A program made the translations under genes and the position numbers. The notes beneath the pieces were generated by a model. It saw nothing but the letters and a program-made list of their open reading frames with translations, was not told where the DNA came from and searched no databases. Below are positions 8,366 to 16,231 of a stretch of DNA of 64,000 nucleotides, piece by piece (within the stretch, counting starts at the first letter, position 1; each line of letters starts with the position of its first letter). Source of the stretch: Lujinxingia vulgaris (GTDB taxonomy: Bacteria; Myxococcota_A; Bradymonadia; Bradymonadales; Bradymonadaceae); assembly GCF_007997015.1 (NCBI RefSeq), contig NZ_VOSM01000012.1, positions 1-64,000 of the forward strand, given 5' to 3'.

Positions 8366-9181
8366 ATGAACTTCGAGCTGCTCGTCATCGTGGTGATCGT
8401 GGGCTTCGGCATCGCCGCCTTCTTTGGGATTTTGCAAAACATCTCGCGCATGCAGGAACTTATGAAGACGAAATCCTACTGGCGAACGATCGCCGAGACC
8501 TTCAACCTCCAGCCCGACGCCGAGAGCACCAGCGGGGTTGAGCGCCTGGTGGGCTCGCACCGCGCCTGCCCCCTTATTCTCACCGGCAAAGGCGACCCCT
8601 TGAGCGAGGGCTACGAGCTGGAGGCGGAGATCGATCTCGTCAAAGCGCTGCACAAAACGCTGACCCTTATCAGCGAGCCCGACGCCGACGAGGCCCCCAC
8701 CATCGACACCGTCTACGCTGAAGGCCCCACCCAGGCCCATGAGCTTTTGCAGGTCCCGGCGCTTGTGAACGCCTGGAATGAGGCCGCCGCCTTCGCCCAC
8801 CACATCGAGGTGCGTGACGCCCATCTGCGCCTCAAACGCCGCGGGGCGCTCAGCGATGAGACGATCCTCGAGGAGCTCACTGAGCTGTCGGTGAGCCTGG
8901 CGATTGTGCTGGAGAATCAGGCCGCGAAGTTCCCCACCCTTACCCCCGAGGGGCGCAAACTCCCCGGCGCCACCGCCCAGGCCGGTCGGATGCCCGTCTC
9001 CGGCGAACTTCACTCCCGCAGCACAAGCCCGATGAAGGGCGATTTTTTTGAGGAGAAAGCCGGCTTCCCCGTGCGCGGCGAGTGGGATCGATCGGGAGAG
9101 TTCCGGGCGCCGGCAGAGGGCAAAAAAGCGGCCGACAACGACCTGAAGTTGCTCGATGAGGATGATGGCGACCTCTTTTGA
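8366..9181 (+). CDS. N-terminally anchored protein of unknown function
   Basis: 271 aa. One transmembrane helix at residues about 3-22 (ELLVIVVIVGFGIAAFFGI) with a short external N-terminus, then a mostly cytoplasmic alpha/beta domain (about 35-200) and a polar C-terminal tail rich in Asp, Glu and Lys. The sequence GSHRACPLILTGKG is a candidate beta-hairpin region. The ATG at 8366 is preferred because GGAGATGAGG lies just upstream; an upstream in-frame ATG at 8336 lacks a site. It sits between rlmD and moaA on the same strand with its own leader. No family was recognised. Confidence 0.65.
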   Translation: MNFELLVIVVIVGFGIAAFFGILQNISRMQELMKTKSYWRTIAETFNLQPDAESTSGVERLVGSHRACPLILTGKGDPLSEGYELEAEIDLVKALHKTLTLISEPDADEAPTIDTVYAEGPTQAHELLQVPALVNAWNEAAAFAHHIEVRDAHLRLKRRGALSDETILEELTELSVSLAIVLENQAAKFPTLTPEGRKLPGATAQAGRMPVSGELHSRSTSPMKGDFFEEKAGFPVRGEWDRSGEFRAPAEGKKAADNDLKLLDEDDGDLF

Positions 9182-9303
9182 GATTATGGGAGCCCGAGCT
9201 CGGCTACCCCCTTTGCACGCGCGCCACTCAGACGACTGGACAGCGCCCCTCGCCACACTACACTGAGCGCCGACTTCGGGTTTCTCTAGCAGGCAGTCGG
9301 CCC

Positions 9304-10305
9304 ATGACCTCATCCCCCCCCTCATCGCAGCTCATCGACCGTTTCGGACGCGCGCACCGCTCGCTGCGCGTCTCGGTCACCGACCGCTGCAATCTGCGCT
9401 GCTCCTACTGCATGCCCGCCGAGGGTCTGCCCTGCGCGCCGCGCTCCGAGCTTTTGACCTTTGAAGACATCACCTTTGTGGTGGGCGTGGCCTGCGAGCT
9501 GGGCGTCGATAAGATTCGCCTCACCGGCGGTGAGCCCCTTTTGCGGCGAGATTTGCCGGAGCTCGTCAGGATGCTCAAAGGGGAGACGGCCGTGGCCGAT
9601 GTGGCGCTGACGACCAACGGGCTGCTGCTCGACCGCAAGGCCGCCGAGCTCAAAGCCGCCGGGCTCGACCGGGTGAACATCAGCCTGGACTCGCTCGATC
9701 CGCAGCGTTTTCGCGAGATCACCCGCAATGGCACCTTTGAAAAAGCCTGGGCCGGGCTGGAGGCGGCGCTTTCGAGCGGCTTTGACCCGGTGCGCGTCAA
9801 CACCCTGCTCCTGGCCGGCGTCAACGACGATGAGCTCGACCGCTGGATTGAGCTCACCCGCACCCACCCGGTGGACGTGCGTTTTATGGAGATCATGCCC
9901 ATTGGCGAAGGCGCGCTGCACGCAAAAGCGGGCCGCTTTGTGAACCTCACCGAGCTGATTGCCGAGCTGATGGCGACCCGCGGCGTAGAGCCCGACGACG
10001 CGAAGGTGGGCAATGGACCTGCGCGCTACTACCGCGCCCCGGGCGCGCGGGGGCGTCTGGGCTTTATCACCCCCATCTCCAACCCCTACTGCGACACCTG
10101 CGCGCGGCTGCGGCTGACCTCCACCGGAGAGCTGCGGGCATGTCTGGCGGTCGACGATCAGCACGAGCTCAAAGAGGCGACGCGTCGCCGCGATCGTGAG
10201 GCGTTGAAGGCCATCTTTGAGCTCGCCGTCTTCCAGAAACCCGCCGGCCATCAGTGGCGCAAAGGTCACGTGACCGCCGCGGGCATGTCGGCCCTGGGAG
10301 GTTGA
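9304..10305 (+). CDS. moaA: GTP 3',8-cyclase MoaA (molybdenum cofactor synthesis)
   Basis: 333 aa. A radical SAM enzyme that, with MoaC, converts GTP to cyclic pyranopterin monophosphate. Motifs: the N-terminal CNLRCSYC cluster (CxxxCxxC, near residues 31-38), TGGEPLLR, the C-terminal cluster CDTCARLRLTSTGELRACL, and the C-terminal double glycine (SALGG) that inserts into the active site in known MoaA. The start is placed at ATG 9304 because the family N-terminus follows it; the frame is open further upstream without conserved sequence. It is the first gene of a three-gene cofactor cluster; the next start lies one base after its stop. Confidence 0.95.
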   Translation: MTSSPPSSQLIDRFGRAHRSLRVSVTDRCNLRCSYCMPAEGLPCAPRSELLTFEDITFVVGVACELGVDKIRLTGGEPLLRRDLPELVRMLKGETAVADVALTTNGLLLDRKAAELKAAGLDRVNISLDSLDPQRFREITRNGTFEKAWAGLEAALSSGFDPVRVNTLLLAGVNDDELDRWIELTRTHPVDVRFMEIMPIGEGALHAKAGRFVNLTELIAELMATRGVEPDDAKVGNGPARYYRAPGARGRLGFITPISNPYCDTCARLRLTSTGELRACLAVDDQHELKEATRRRDREALKAIFELAVFQKPAGHQWRKGHVTAAGMSALGG

Positions 10306-10306
10306 G

Positions 10307-11026
10307 ATGAAGATCCACGTGCGATTTTTCGCCGGACTCGCCAGCCGCGCCGGCTGCCGCGATGTTTTTATTCAGGTTGCACCGGGGCGCGATGAGGGTG
10401 GGGAGGTTCGTGTCGCCGACGCCCTCTCGGCCATCGAGCAAGAATTTCCCTCGCTGGCTTCGATGCTCTCGCGGGTGGCGGTGGCGTTGGACAACACGAT
10501 TGTTTCGGCCTCGACCCCCCTTTATGAAGACGCGACTCTCGACCTGCTTCCGCCGGTCAGCGGGGGCACCGACCTCCCCGCCACTCCGTCACGCTGGCTC
10601 TCCGAAACCCCGCTCGATCTGAGCGCCCTGCTGGCCGAATGCGAAGATCCGGCCGGCGGCGGCCTTGTGGTCTTCAGCGGCGATGTGCGCAACCACCACG
10701 AAGGCCGCCGGGGCGTCACCGCCATCACCTACGAAGCGCACCCGGCCATTGCCGCCCGCGTCTTAAGCGAGCTCGAAGCCGAGGTGATGGAGCGTTTCGA
10801 CGTGCTGCGCTGCCGCATCCAGCACCGCACCGGCCGGGTGGAGGTGGGCCAGGCCTCGGTGCTGGTGATCTGCCGCGCCGCCCACCGCGCCGCGGCTTTT
10901 GAGGGCGCCCGCTACGCCATCGATACGCTGAAACTAAAAACCCCCATCTGGAAGCTCGAGCATTACGACGACGGCTCCGAGCGCTACCTCGACGGCACTC
11001 CCCTTCAGCCCGAAGATCAGGGTTAA
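10307..11026 (+). CDS. MoaD-MoaE fusion, molybdopterin synthase
   Basis: 239 aa. The first ~87 residues are a MoaD (ubiquitin-like sulfur carrier) domain ending in PPVSGG (Gly86-Gly87). The rest is MoaE, with GDVRNHHEGR, TYEAHP, HRTGRVEVGQ, AHRAAAF and the catalytic-lysine region KTPIWKLEH. In most bacteria these are separate subunits, because MoaD's C-terminal glycine must be free to carry a thiocarboxylate. Here the chain continues with TDLP. MoaX of Mycobacterium tuberculosis has the same layout and is known to be cleaved after the double glycine, so similar processing is expected. GGGAGGT, inside the 3' end of moaA, serves as ribosome binding site, suggesting translational coupling. Confidence 0.92.
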   Translation: MKIHVRFFAGLASRAGCRDVFIQVAPGRDEGGEVRVADALSAIEQEFPSLASMLSRVAVALDNTIVSASTPLYEDATLDLLPPVSGGTDLPATPSRWLSETPLDLSALLAECEDPAGGGLVVFSGDVRNHHEGRRGVTAITYEAHPAIAARVLSELEAEVMERFDVLRCRIQHRTGRVEVGQASVLVICRAAHRAAAFEGARYAIDTLKLKTPIWKLEHYDDGSERYLDGTPLQPEDQG

Positions 11027-11158
11027 CACCACCCCGGGGCGTCACGGCCCCGACCTGTGACTCCGCGCTTACCCACGCTGTGCCCGTTACGCACACCGCC
11101 TTGCTCGCCAGTTATTGCGCAGGCAGATCGCCGGCACCTCTTAAGTGAGAATCTGAGA

Positions 11159-12064
11159 ATGAAAGACATCACCCACAAACCTACCAGTGAGCGGTTTGCG
11201 CGCGCCTCGGCGATGTTGCGCATCGACTCGGCCATCCTTCAGGCGACGGCCCACGGGCGTAAGACCGATAAGGGAGACGCCATCGAAGCCTCGCGCGTGG
11301 CGGGCATCATGGCCGTGAAACGCACCTGGGAGGCGCTGCCTTTCTGCCACCCGCTGCCCATCACCGCCTGCGATGTGCATTTCGACTTTTTGTCCGAGGG
11401 CATCTACCTGGAGGTCACCGCCACCACAGTCGGCCAGACCGGCGTGGAGATGGAGGCCCTGTATGCGGCCAGCGTCGCGGCGATGAACCTTTATGACATG
11501 CTCAAACCCCACGCCTCTGCCGACACGGGGTTGATCAGCGTGACCGACATCAAACTTGTCGAGAAACGCGGCGGCAAGAGCGATTTTCGCGATCCGGTCA
11601 GCGTGCGCGCCGCCATCGTCGTCACCTGCGACGCGGTGGTGCAGGGTTTTAAGGACGATAAAGCCGGCCGCATCGTGCGCGACCGCCTGCTCAAGCGCGA
11701 GGGCGTCGATATTTTTGACTACATCCTGCTCGGCAACGACCCGGGCCCCATCGAGGCGACGATCGATGATCTTCTGGCCCGCGAGCTCGACCTCATCATC
11801 ACGGTGGGCGGCACCGGCCTTGAGCCCTACGCCCGCACCGTCGAGGTGGTGCAGTCCCGCATTCAACGCCCCATCCCCGGCATCATGGAGGCCGCCCGCG
11901 CCCACGGTCAGGCCCGCACCCCCCGCGCGCTCATCTCCCGCGGGGTCGCCGGCCAGGCCGGCCACACTCTGCTGGTGACCCTGCCCGGATCCACCGCCGG
12001 CGCCACCCAGAGCTGTGACGCCATGCTTACCGGCCTGCTCGAAGCGGTGCGCCCCGCCCTTTAA
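11159..12064 (+). CDS. MoaC-MoaB fusion (cyclic pyranopterin synthase / molybdopterin adenylyltransferase-like)
   Basis: 301 aa. Residues 1 to about 150 are MoaC: KGDAIEASRVAGIMAVK, FCHPLPI, TVGQTGVEMEAL and the active-site lysine region KLVEKRGGKSDF. Residues about 155-301 are a MoaB/MogA-type domain, with DDKAGRIVRD, DYILLGNDPGPIE and TVGGTGLEPYART. The usual GGTG...PRD sequence in the second domain is replaced by GLEPYAR, so adenylyltransferase activity is not certain. The start is ATG 11159, after AAGTGAGAA. It follows moaD-moaE by 132 bp. Fusions of MoaC with MoaB or MogA are known in several phyla. With its neighbours the gene covers most of the path from GTP to molybdopterin. Confidence 0.9.
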   Translation: MKDITHKPTSERFARASAMLRIDSAILQATAHGRKTDKGDAIEASRVAGIMAVKRTWEALPFCHPLPITACDVHFDFLSEGIYLEVTATTVGQTGVEMEALYAASVAAMNLYDMLKPHASADTGLISVTDIKLVEKRGGKSDFRDPVSVRAAIVVTCDAVVQGFKDDKAGRIVRDRLLKREGVDIFDYILLGNDPGPIEATIDDLLARELDLIITVGGTGLEPYARTVEVVQSRIQRPIPGIMEAARAHGQARTPRALISRGVAGQAGHTLLVTLPGSTAGATQSCDAMLTGLLEAVRPAL

Positions 12065-12091
12065 TGTTCAATCAGGTAATGTTCAATCAGG
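12062..12091. repeat. Tandem duplication of 15 bp over the stop codon
   Basis: The sequence TAATGTTCAATCAGG occurs twice in a row, at 12062-12076 and 12077-12091; the first copy contains the TAA stop of moaC-moaB. It looks like a small slippage duplication. Confidence 0.8.
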
Positions 12092-12118
12092 CTCGGATGC
12101 ACGTTCTCTCGCGAGCTC

Positions 12119-12170
12119 TCGTGTTTCGAGTTCGGCCTGGCAAAAGACGTGAAACACGAGGCTTTTTGGC
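12119..12170. other. Hairpins upstream of a parS site
   Basis: TCGTGTTTC (12119-12127) and GAAACACGA (12151-12159) form a 9-bp inverted repeat around a 23-bp loop. It is followed by a short stem, CGAGGC-TTTTTG-GCCTCG. The arms resemble half of the parS palindrome found 16 bp downstream. They may act as a terminator for the moa genes or as a degenerate parS half-site. The rest of the 12065-12430 gap shows nothing else I recognise. Confidence 0.4.
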
Positions 12171-12185
12171 CTCGTAGAATGACTC

Positions 12186-12201
12186 TGTTTCACGTGAAAC
12201 G
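12186..12201. promoter_or_regulatory. parS-like chromosome partition site 1
   Basis: TGTTTCACGTGAAACG matches the published parS consensus TGTTTCACGTGAAACA at 15 of 16 positions and contains the perfect 14-bp palindrome GTTTCACGTGAAAC. It lies in the intergenic gap between moaC-moaB and kamD, about 8.6 kb from the putative origin. Confidence 0.85.
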
Positions 12202-12430
12202 CGCGACCCCGGGTCCGTATAAATGCCTGAATTTCAAACGTTTTCAGGCGGTGATTCACTCAAAGGGTCTTGAGCGAAAAATCATGACGATGGCCCTCAT
12301 CGCTGATCTTGCTCCCCCCGCTACGCTCGGGGTAAACCGGGCCCCTGAGCGCCGCTGCTGCTGACGCGGCGGGCGCCGGTCTCTTCGCCCCTCCACCTCT
12401 CTTTTTGCCTCTTCGCTTCGGGTACACGTT

Positions 12431-13996
12431 ATGGCCTCCAAACTCGATCTCGACTCCCGCATCATCGACCGCGCGCGCCAGGCCGCCAGCGACATCGCCG
12501 ACACGATGGACGCGTTTATTCGCGAGCGCACCACCGTGGCCGTGGAGCGCACCACCCTGCGCCTGCTCGGCGTCGACGGGGTCGATGAGGACGACGTGCC
12601 GCTGCCCAATGTGGTGGTCGATCATGCCCTGGAGGCCGGGCTGCTCGCTGAGGGCATCACCCGCCATATCGCGCGGGCGATGATTCACACCGGTCGCGAC
12701 GCCCAGACGGTCAGCGAAGCCATCGCCGAGGGCGACCTTACGCTCACGGATCTTCCCCTGATCGATGAGGCCCAGATTCAGGAGCTCGGCCAGGAGCTGG
12801 CCGCGGAGGCGATGGCGCGTATCGCGGCGCGGCGAGCTGAGCGCGATGATTTTCTAGATCGTTTTGAGAAACGGCCGGCGCCGCTGCATTACGTGATCGT
12901 GGCCACCGGCAACATCTATGAAGACGCCGTTCAGGCCCGCACCGCCGCCCGCCAGGGCGCCGACATCATCGCCGTGATCCGCTCCACCGGGCAGAGCCTG
13001 CTCGACTTTGTGCCCTACGGCCCCACCACCGAGGGTTTTGGCGGCACCTACGCCACCCAGGCCAACTTTAAGATCATGCGCGAGGCGCTCGATGAGGTCG
13101 GCGAGGAGCTCGGGAGGTATATTCACCTCTGCAATTATTGCAGTGGTCTCTGCATGCCCGAGATCGCGGCGATGGGCGCGATTGAGCGCCTGGATATGAT
13201 GCTCAACGACGCCCTCTACGGCATCCTCTTTCGCGACATCAACCCCCAGCGCACGTTTGTCGACCAGTACTTTAGCCGCATGATCAACTCGGCGGCGGGC
13301 ATTGTGATCAACACCGGTGAAGACAACTACCTGACCACCGCTGACGCGGTGGAGGCCGCCCACACCGTCACCGCCAGCCAGTTCATCAACGAGCAGTTCG
13401 CGCTGCGCAGCGGTCTTCCCCCGGTGCAGATGGGCCTTGGCCACGCCATGGAGATGGACCCCACCATCGAAAACGGTTTTTTGTTTGAGCTGGCCCAGGC
13501 CCAGCTCGCGCGCGAGCTCTTCCCCGAAGCGCCGCTCAAATACATGCCCCCAACCAAATACATGACCGGCAACATTTTTCGCGGTCATATCCAGGACGCC
13601 CTCTTCAACCTGATTGGCGGCTGGACCGGCCAGGGCATTCAACTGTTGGGCATGATGACCGAGGCGATGCACACCCCCCATATGGGCGACCGCTACCTCG
13701 CCATTGAGAACGCCCACTACGTCATGAACAACACCCGCCAGCTCGGCGAGGAGATTGAGTTCAAATCGGGCGGCATCATCCAGCGCCGCGCCCAGCAGGT
13801 GCTCGCTGAAGCCTGCCAGCTTTTGGAAGACGTGCGCGAGAAGGGTATGTTCGACACCCTGGCCGCCGGCACCTTCGCCGACGTCTTCCGCCCCGTCGAC
13901 GGCGGCAAAGGTTTGAGCGGCGTGCTGCGCCGCGCCCCCGATTATTTCAATCCGGTCGAAGACGCGCTTCGAGAGTCTCTGGATCTCACCATCTAA
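12431..13996 (+). CDS. kamD: Lysine 5,6-aminomutase alpha subunit (KamD-like)
   Basis: 521 aa, the usual size of the TIM-barrel alpha subunit. With the beta subunit KamE and the cofactors adenosylcobalamin and PLP, it moves the terminal amino group of lysine from C6 to C5 in anaerobic lysine degradation. Recognised stretches include TTVAVERTTLRLLGVDG, LPNVVVDHA, HYVIVATGNIYEDA, VPYGPTTEGFGGTYATQ, HLCNYCSGLCMPEIA and KYMPPTKYMTGNIFRGH. The start at ATG 12431 gives the family N-terminus, although no strong ribosome binding site is seen. The beta subunit is normally the next gene; it is absent here, and the following genes are unrelated membrane proteins. Confidence 0.88.
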   Translation: MASKLDLDSRIIDRARQAASDIADTMDAFIRERTTVAVERTTLRLLGVDGVDEDDVPLPNVVVDHALEAGLLAEGITRHIARAMIHTGRDAQTVSEAIAEGDLTLTDLPLIDEAQIQELGQELAAEAMARIAARRAERDDFLDRFEKRPAPLHYVIVATGNIYEDAVQARTAARQGADIIAVIRSTGQSLLDFVPYGPTTEGFGGTYATQANFKIMREALDEVGEELGRYIHLCNYCSGLCMPEIAAMGAIERLDMMLNDALYGILFRDINPQRTFVDQYFSRMINSAAGIVINTGEDNYLTTADAVEAAHTVTASQFINEQFALRSGLPPVQMGLGHAMEMDPTIENGFLFELAQAQLARELFPEAPLKYMPPTKYMTGNIFRGHIQDALFNLIGGWTGQGIQLLGMMTEAMHTPHMGDRYLAIENAHYVMNNTRQLGEEIEFKSGGIIQRRAQQVLAEACQLLEDVREKGMFDTLAAGTFADVFRPVDGGKGLSGVLRRAPDYFNPVEDALRESLDLTI

Positions 13997-14075
13997 AGAT
14001 CGCTCATTCGAGCTTACTTAATACATGTGTTGATTCACCTCCGACCTCCTTTTTCTCTAATAGATATGGATAGTT

Positions 14076-14558
14076 ATGACCTCTCGTTTGTTTGTAGCCG
14101 TATTGCTCGTTGCGCTTCAGATGAGCTTTGCAGCTCCGGTATTTGCGCAGCAAGACGTGGATGAGATGGATGTAGCCGGCGCTTATTCGCTCACAACGTC
14201 GAGTTACGCCATGGCCATTACGGTTCCTGTTGGTCTTACGGTGCTTGTGGCCGTGCTGCTCCTTCGCTCCTCCTCCGAGATGGAGTCGTACATCAAAGAG
14301 AACAGCGTCGCGCTGCAGCATGACCTGCATATGGGGGGCGGTGAGACGAGCGCCGAGCTGGCCATGATGTTCAACGTACCGGCCGAGCAACACGCGGAAT
14401 TTGCGCAGGTGCTCACCGAGAATCGCGGCGAGCTCCTTCCACTCACCGACGTTGACGCGCTTACTCCGCAGCGCGCCGGCACGTTTGTGCGCGTGATTTA
14501 CAACGCGCTGATGGAGAAGCCCGAGTTTGCGCAGCACCTTCCGCGCATCGGCGCTTAA
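14076..14558 (+). CDS. Single-pass membrane protein, first of three paralogues
   Basis: 160 aa. A signal peptide with likely cleavage after VFA (residue 24), then about 20 exported residues, a transmembrane helix (about 46-64, ITVPVGLTVLVAVLLL), then a cytoplasmic domain of about 95 residues. The domain carries ALQHDLHMGGGE, VPAEQHAEFAQVLTENR and EKPEFAQHLPR. It is about 75% identical by eye to the gene at 14793 and more distantly related to the one at 16232. The spacing of the GGGE, LA and ENR elements is reminiscent of the C-terminal half of DUF3015 secreted proteins; this is a low-confidence recollection. A strong terminator follows. Confidence 0.75.
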   Translation: MTSRLFVAVLLVALQMSFAAPVFAQQDVDEMDVAGAYSLTTSSYAMAITVPVGLTVLVAVLLLRSSSEMESYIKENSVALQHDLHMGGGETSAELAMMFNVPAEQHAEFAQVLTENRGELLPLTDVDALTPQRAGTFVRVIYNALMEKPEFAQHLPRIGA

Positions 14559-14607
14559 GCCGGCGGTCCGTGGCTCGGGCAGCGCCTTGCCGACCAAAAA
14601 ATGATTT

Positions 14608-14639
14608 GAAAAAACCGGGCCTTCGGGCCCGGTTTTTTT
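14608..14639 (+). terminator. Rho-independent terminator
   Basis: CCGGGCC (14615-14621), loop, GGCCCGG (14626-14632), preceded by A and followed by seven T. The flanking A and T runs make it able to work in both directions. It closes the first of the three paralogous membrane-protein genes. Confidence 0.92.
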
Positions 14640-14792
14640 GTTTATGCGAGGGCATTGCGGCGCCTCATCCCGGTCAAAATTACTCGCCGAAAATCACTGG
14701 ACCTCACCCCCGGATTCGGGGTACACAGGATGCCTTCACACAATTTCGTGGTCCGAGTTGGTTTCGTTGATCTCTTTTGATCGGAGATTTCT

Positions 14793-15284
14793 ATGTCGAC
14801 GTATTCTCGTAGCTTCGTTGCGGCGTTGATCGTTGCGCTTGCTTTTGCATTTTCCACCCCTGCCTTTGCCCAATCGACGGCGGATGAAGATGCTGCCTAT
14901 GGGATGGCCTTCACCTCGGTGACGTCCACTTATGCTGCCATCTTCACGGTTCCCGTGGGTTTGACGGTGCTCGTGGTCGTGCTGCTTCTTCGCTCCTCCT
15001 CGGAGATGGAGTCGTACATCCAGGAAAATAATGTCGCCCTGCAGCATGACCTGCATATGGGCGGCGGTGAGACGACTGCCGAGCTCGCGAGCGTTTTCAA
15101 TGTGCCGGCCGAGCAGCACGCTGAATTTGCACAGGTTCTCACCGAGAATCGCGACGCGCTTCTTCCGCTCACCGACGTGGATACGCTGACCGCCGAGCGC
15201 GCCGGCACCTTTGTGCGGGTGATTTACGACGCGCTGATGGAAAAGCCCGAGTTCGCGCAGCACCTGCCGCGCGTGGGCGCGTAA
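14793..15284 (+). CDS. Single-pass membrane protein, second of three paralogues
   Basis: 163 aa, with the same plan as the gene at 14076. Signal peptide with cleavage likely after AFA (residue 26), a short exported segment, a transmembrane helix (TVPVGLTVLVVVLLL), the charged sequence RSSSEMESYI, then the domain with ALQHDLHMGGGE, VPAEQHAEFAQVLTENR and EKPEFAQHLPR. TM and domain are nearly identical to the first copy, while signal peptide and exported segment differ, so the exported N-terminus has diverged fastest. GATCGGAGA upstream of ATG 14793 is a plausible ribosome binding site. The gene has its own terminator. Confidence 0.75.
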   Translation: MSTYSRSFVAALIVALAFAFSTPAFAQSTADEDAAYGMAFTSVTSTYAAIFTVPVGLTVLVVVLLLRSSSEMESYIQENNVALQHDLHMGGGETTAELASVFNVPAEQHAEFAQVLTENRDALLPLTDVDTLTAERAGTFVRVIYDALMEKPEFAQHLPRVGA

Positions 15285-15334
15285 GTTCTCTAAATACCCT
15301 CGGTCGGCGCCTCGCGGACCGGGAGACGAGTTGA

Positions 15335-15370
15335 AAAGACCGGGCCTCTTGGTGGGCCCGGTTTTTTTTG
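15335..15370 (+). terminator. Rho-independent terminator
   Basis: ACCGGGCC (15339-15346) pairs with GGCCCGGT (15355-15362) and is followed by eight T. It has the same design as the terminator after the first paralogue, so gene and terminator were probably duplicated together. Confidence 0.92.
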
Positions 15371-15380
15371 TGCCTCGGTG

Positions 15381-15484
15381 CCGAGCGTCCCAGGACGACG
15401 CTGGCTGCGTCGTCAGGGATTCGCAGTAGCGCTGCTACAGCTTCATCCCTGCCTCCTTGCCATCCGCGCCCTGGATACGCTCGG
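15381..15484 (+). repeat. Palindromic element family A, copy A2
   Basis: Starts CCGAGCGTCCCAGG and ends CCTGGATACGCTCGG. The nested stem CAGGGAT/ATCCCTG encloses GTAGC-GCT-GCTAC. In copy A1 the outer pair of the nested stem is T-A instead of C-G. Confidence 0.88.
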
Positions 15485-15502
15485 GTTGGGGGGCATGCGA
15501 AA

Positions 15503-15802
15503 GGATGTGGTCAGGTGGTCAGGTGGTTGGGTGGTTGTGGGACGCCGGGGGTCCGCGATGTTGGGTGATTCGTGAGGGCGTGTGGTCAGGTGGTCAGGTG
15601 GTTGGGTGGTTGTGGGGCGCCGGTGGTTCGCGATGTCGGGCGATTCGTGAGGGCGAGTGGTCAGGTGGTCAGGTGGTTGGGTGGTTGTGGGGCGCCGGGG
15701 GTTCGCAATGTCGGGCGATTCGTGTGGGCGTGTGGTCAGGTGGTCAGGTGGTTGGGTGGTTGTGGGGCGCCGGGGGTTCGCGATGTCGGGCGATTCGTGT
15801 CG
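15503..15802. repeat. Tandem repeat, four units of 75 bp (family D)
   Basis: Units begin near 15503, 15578, 15653 and 15728. Each contains TGGTCAGGTGGTCAGG, TGGTTGGGTGGTTGTGGG, GCGCCGGGGG, and a GCGATGTCGGGCGATTCG-type segment. The unit is a multiple of three, so several frames remain open, but the peptides are low-complexity and lack start signals. Diverged relatives occur at 52497-52690 and 58801-58985. Confidence 0.88.
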
Positions 15803-15833
15803 GCGTTGGGGGGGATGCGAAGGGATGTGATGG

Positions 15834-15928
15834 CGATTTAGCTAAGTAAAACGAGCGCTAAGGGATCCGAGTCGTCGATTTACCTGAGTAAAACGGGAGC
15901 TAAGGGGTCTGAGTCGTCGATTTACCTG
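15834..15928. repeat. Family C hairpin repeat, two units plus a broken third
   Basis: Two 42-bp units begin near 15834 and 15876, and a third starts near 15918 but stops after GATTTACCTG, where palindromic element A3 begins. The first unit has TTAGC...GCTAA in place of the usual TTACC...GGTAA, so one C-G pair has become G-C. The same repeat forms an eight-unit array at 27288. Confidence 0.85.
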
Positions 15929-15930
15929 TG

Positions 15931-16034
15931 CCGAACGCCCCAGGACGAAGCCAGCTGTGTCGCTTCGTCGTCGCGGTAGCGCTGCTACAGCTTCCTCCTT
16001 ACTCCTTGCTGGACTTCGCCCTGGATGCGCTCGG
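15931..16034 (+). repeat. Palindromic element family A, copy A3
   Basis: Starts CCGAACGCCCCAGG and ends CCTGGATGCGCTCGG, with the core GTAGC-GCT-GCTAC. The nested stem is degenerate in this copy. It lies inside the family C repeat region: a C unit is cut at 15928, and a full C unit follows at about 16069. Confidence 0.85.
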
Positions 16035-16068
16035 GCTTTTTACCATGCGGGAGAAGGCCGAGCCGTCG

Positions 16069-16100
16069 ATTTACCTGAGTAAAACGAGAGCTAAGGGGGC
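16069..16100. repeat. Single family C unit after element A3
   Basis: GATTTACCTGAGTAAAACG, then AGAGCTAAGG. It is close to the units at 27288, except that the right arm reads AGCTAA rather than AGGTAA, which breaks one pair of the stem. Confidence 0.75.
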
Positions 16101-16231
16101 CGACCGGCGCTTCTCTCGCCATCGCTGCGCCTCGCTGCTTGCGCGCTGTCGCGCTGCTCGGTAGCGTCAACGGGTCGTCGAAACACTCTTTATTGACCCG
16201 CTTTGCGGGTGCTGTCGTGGAGATCTCAGGT

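Noticed and set aside
9182-9303. Molybdenum cofactor riboswitch before moaA
   Set aside because: No recognisable Moco aptamer pairing in the 122-bp leader.
10263-10274. GGTCACGTGACC palindrome as a parS site
   Set aside because: The flanks do not match parS (GGT/ACC in place of GTTT/AAAC), and it lies in conserved moaA coding sequence.
12149-12364. Small open frame covering parS site 1
   Set aside because: No ribosome binding site; the sequence is explained by the palindrome and gap.
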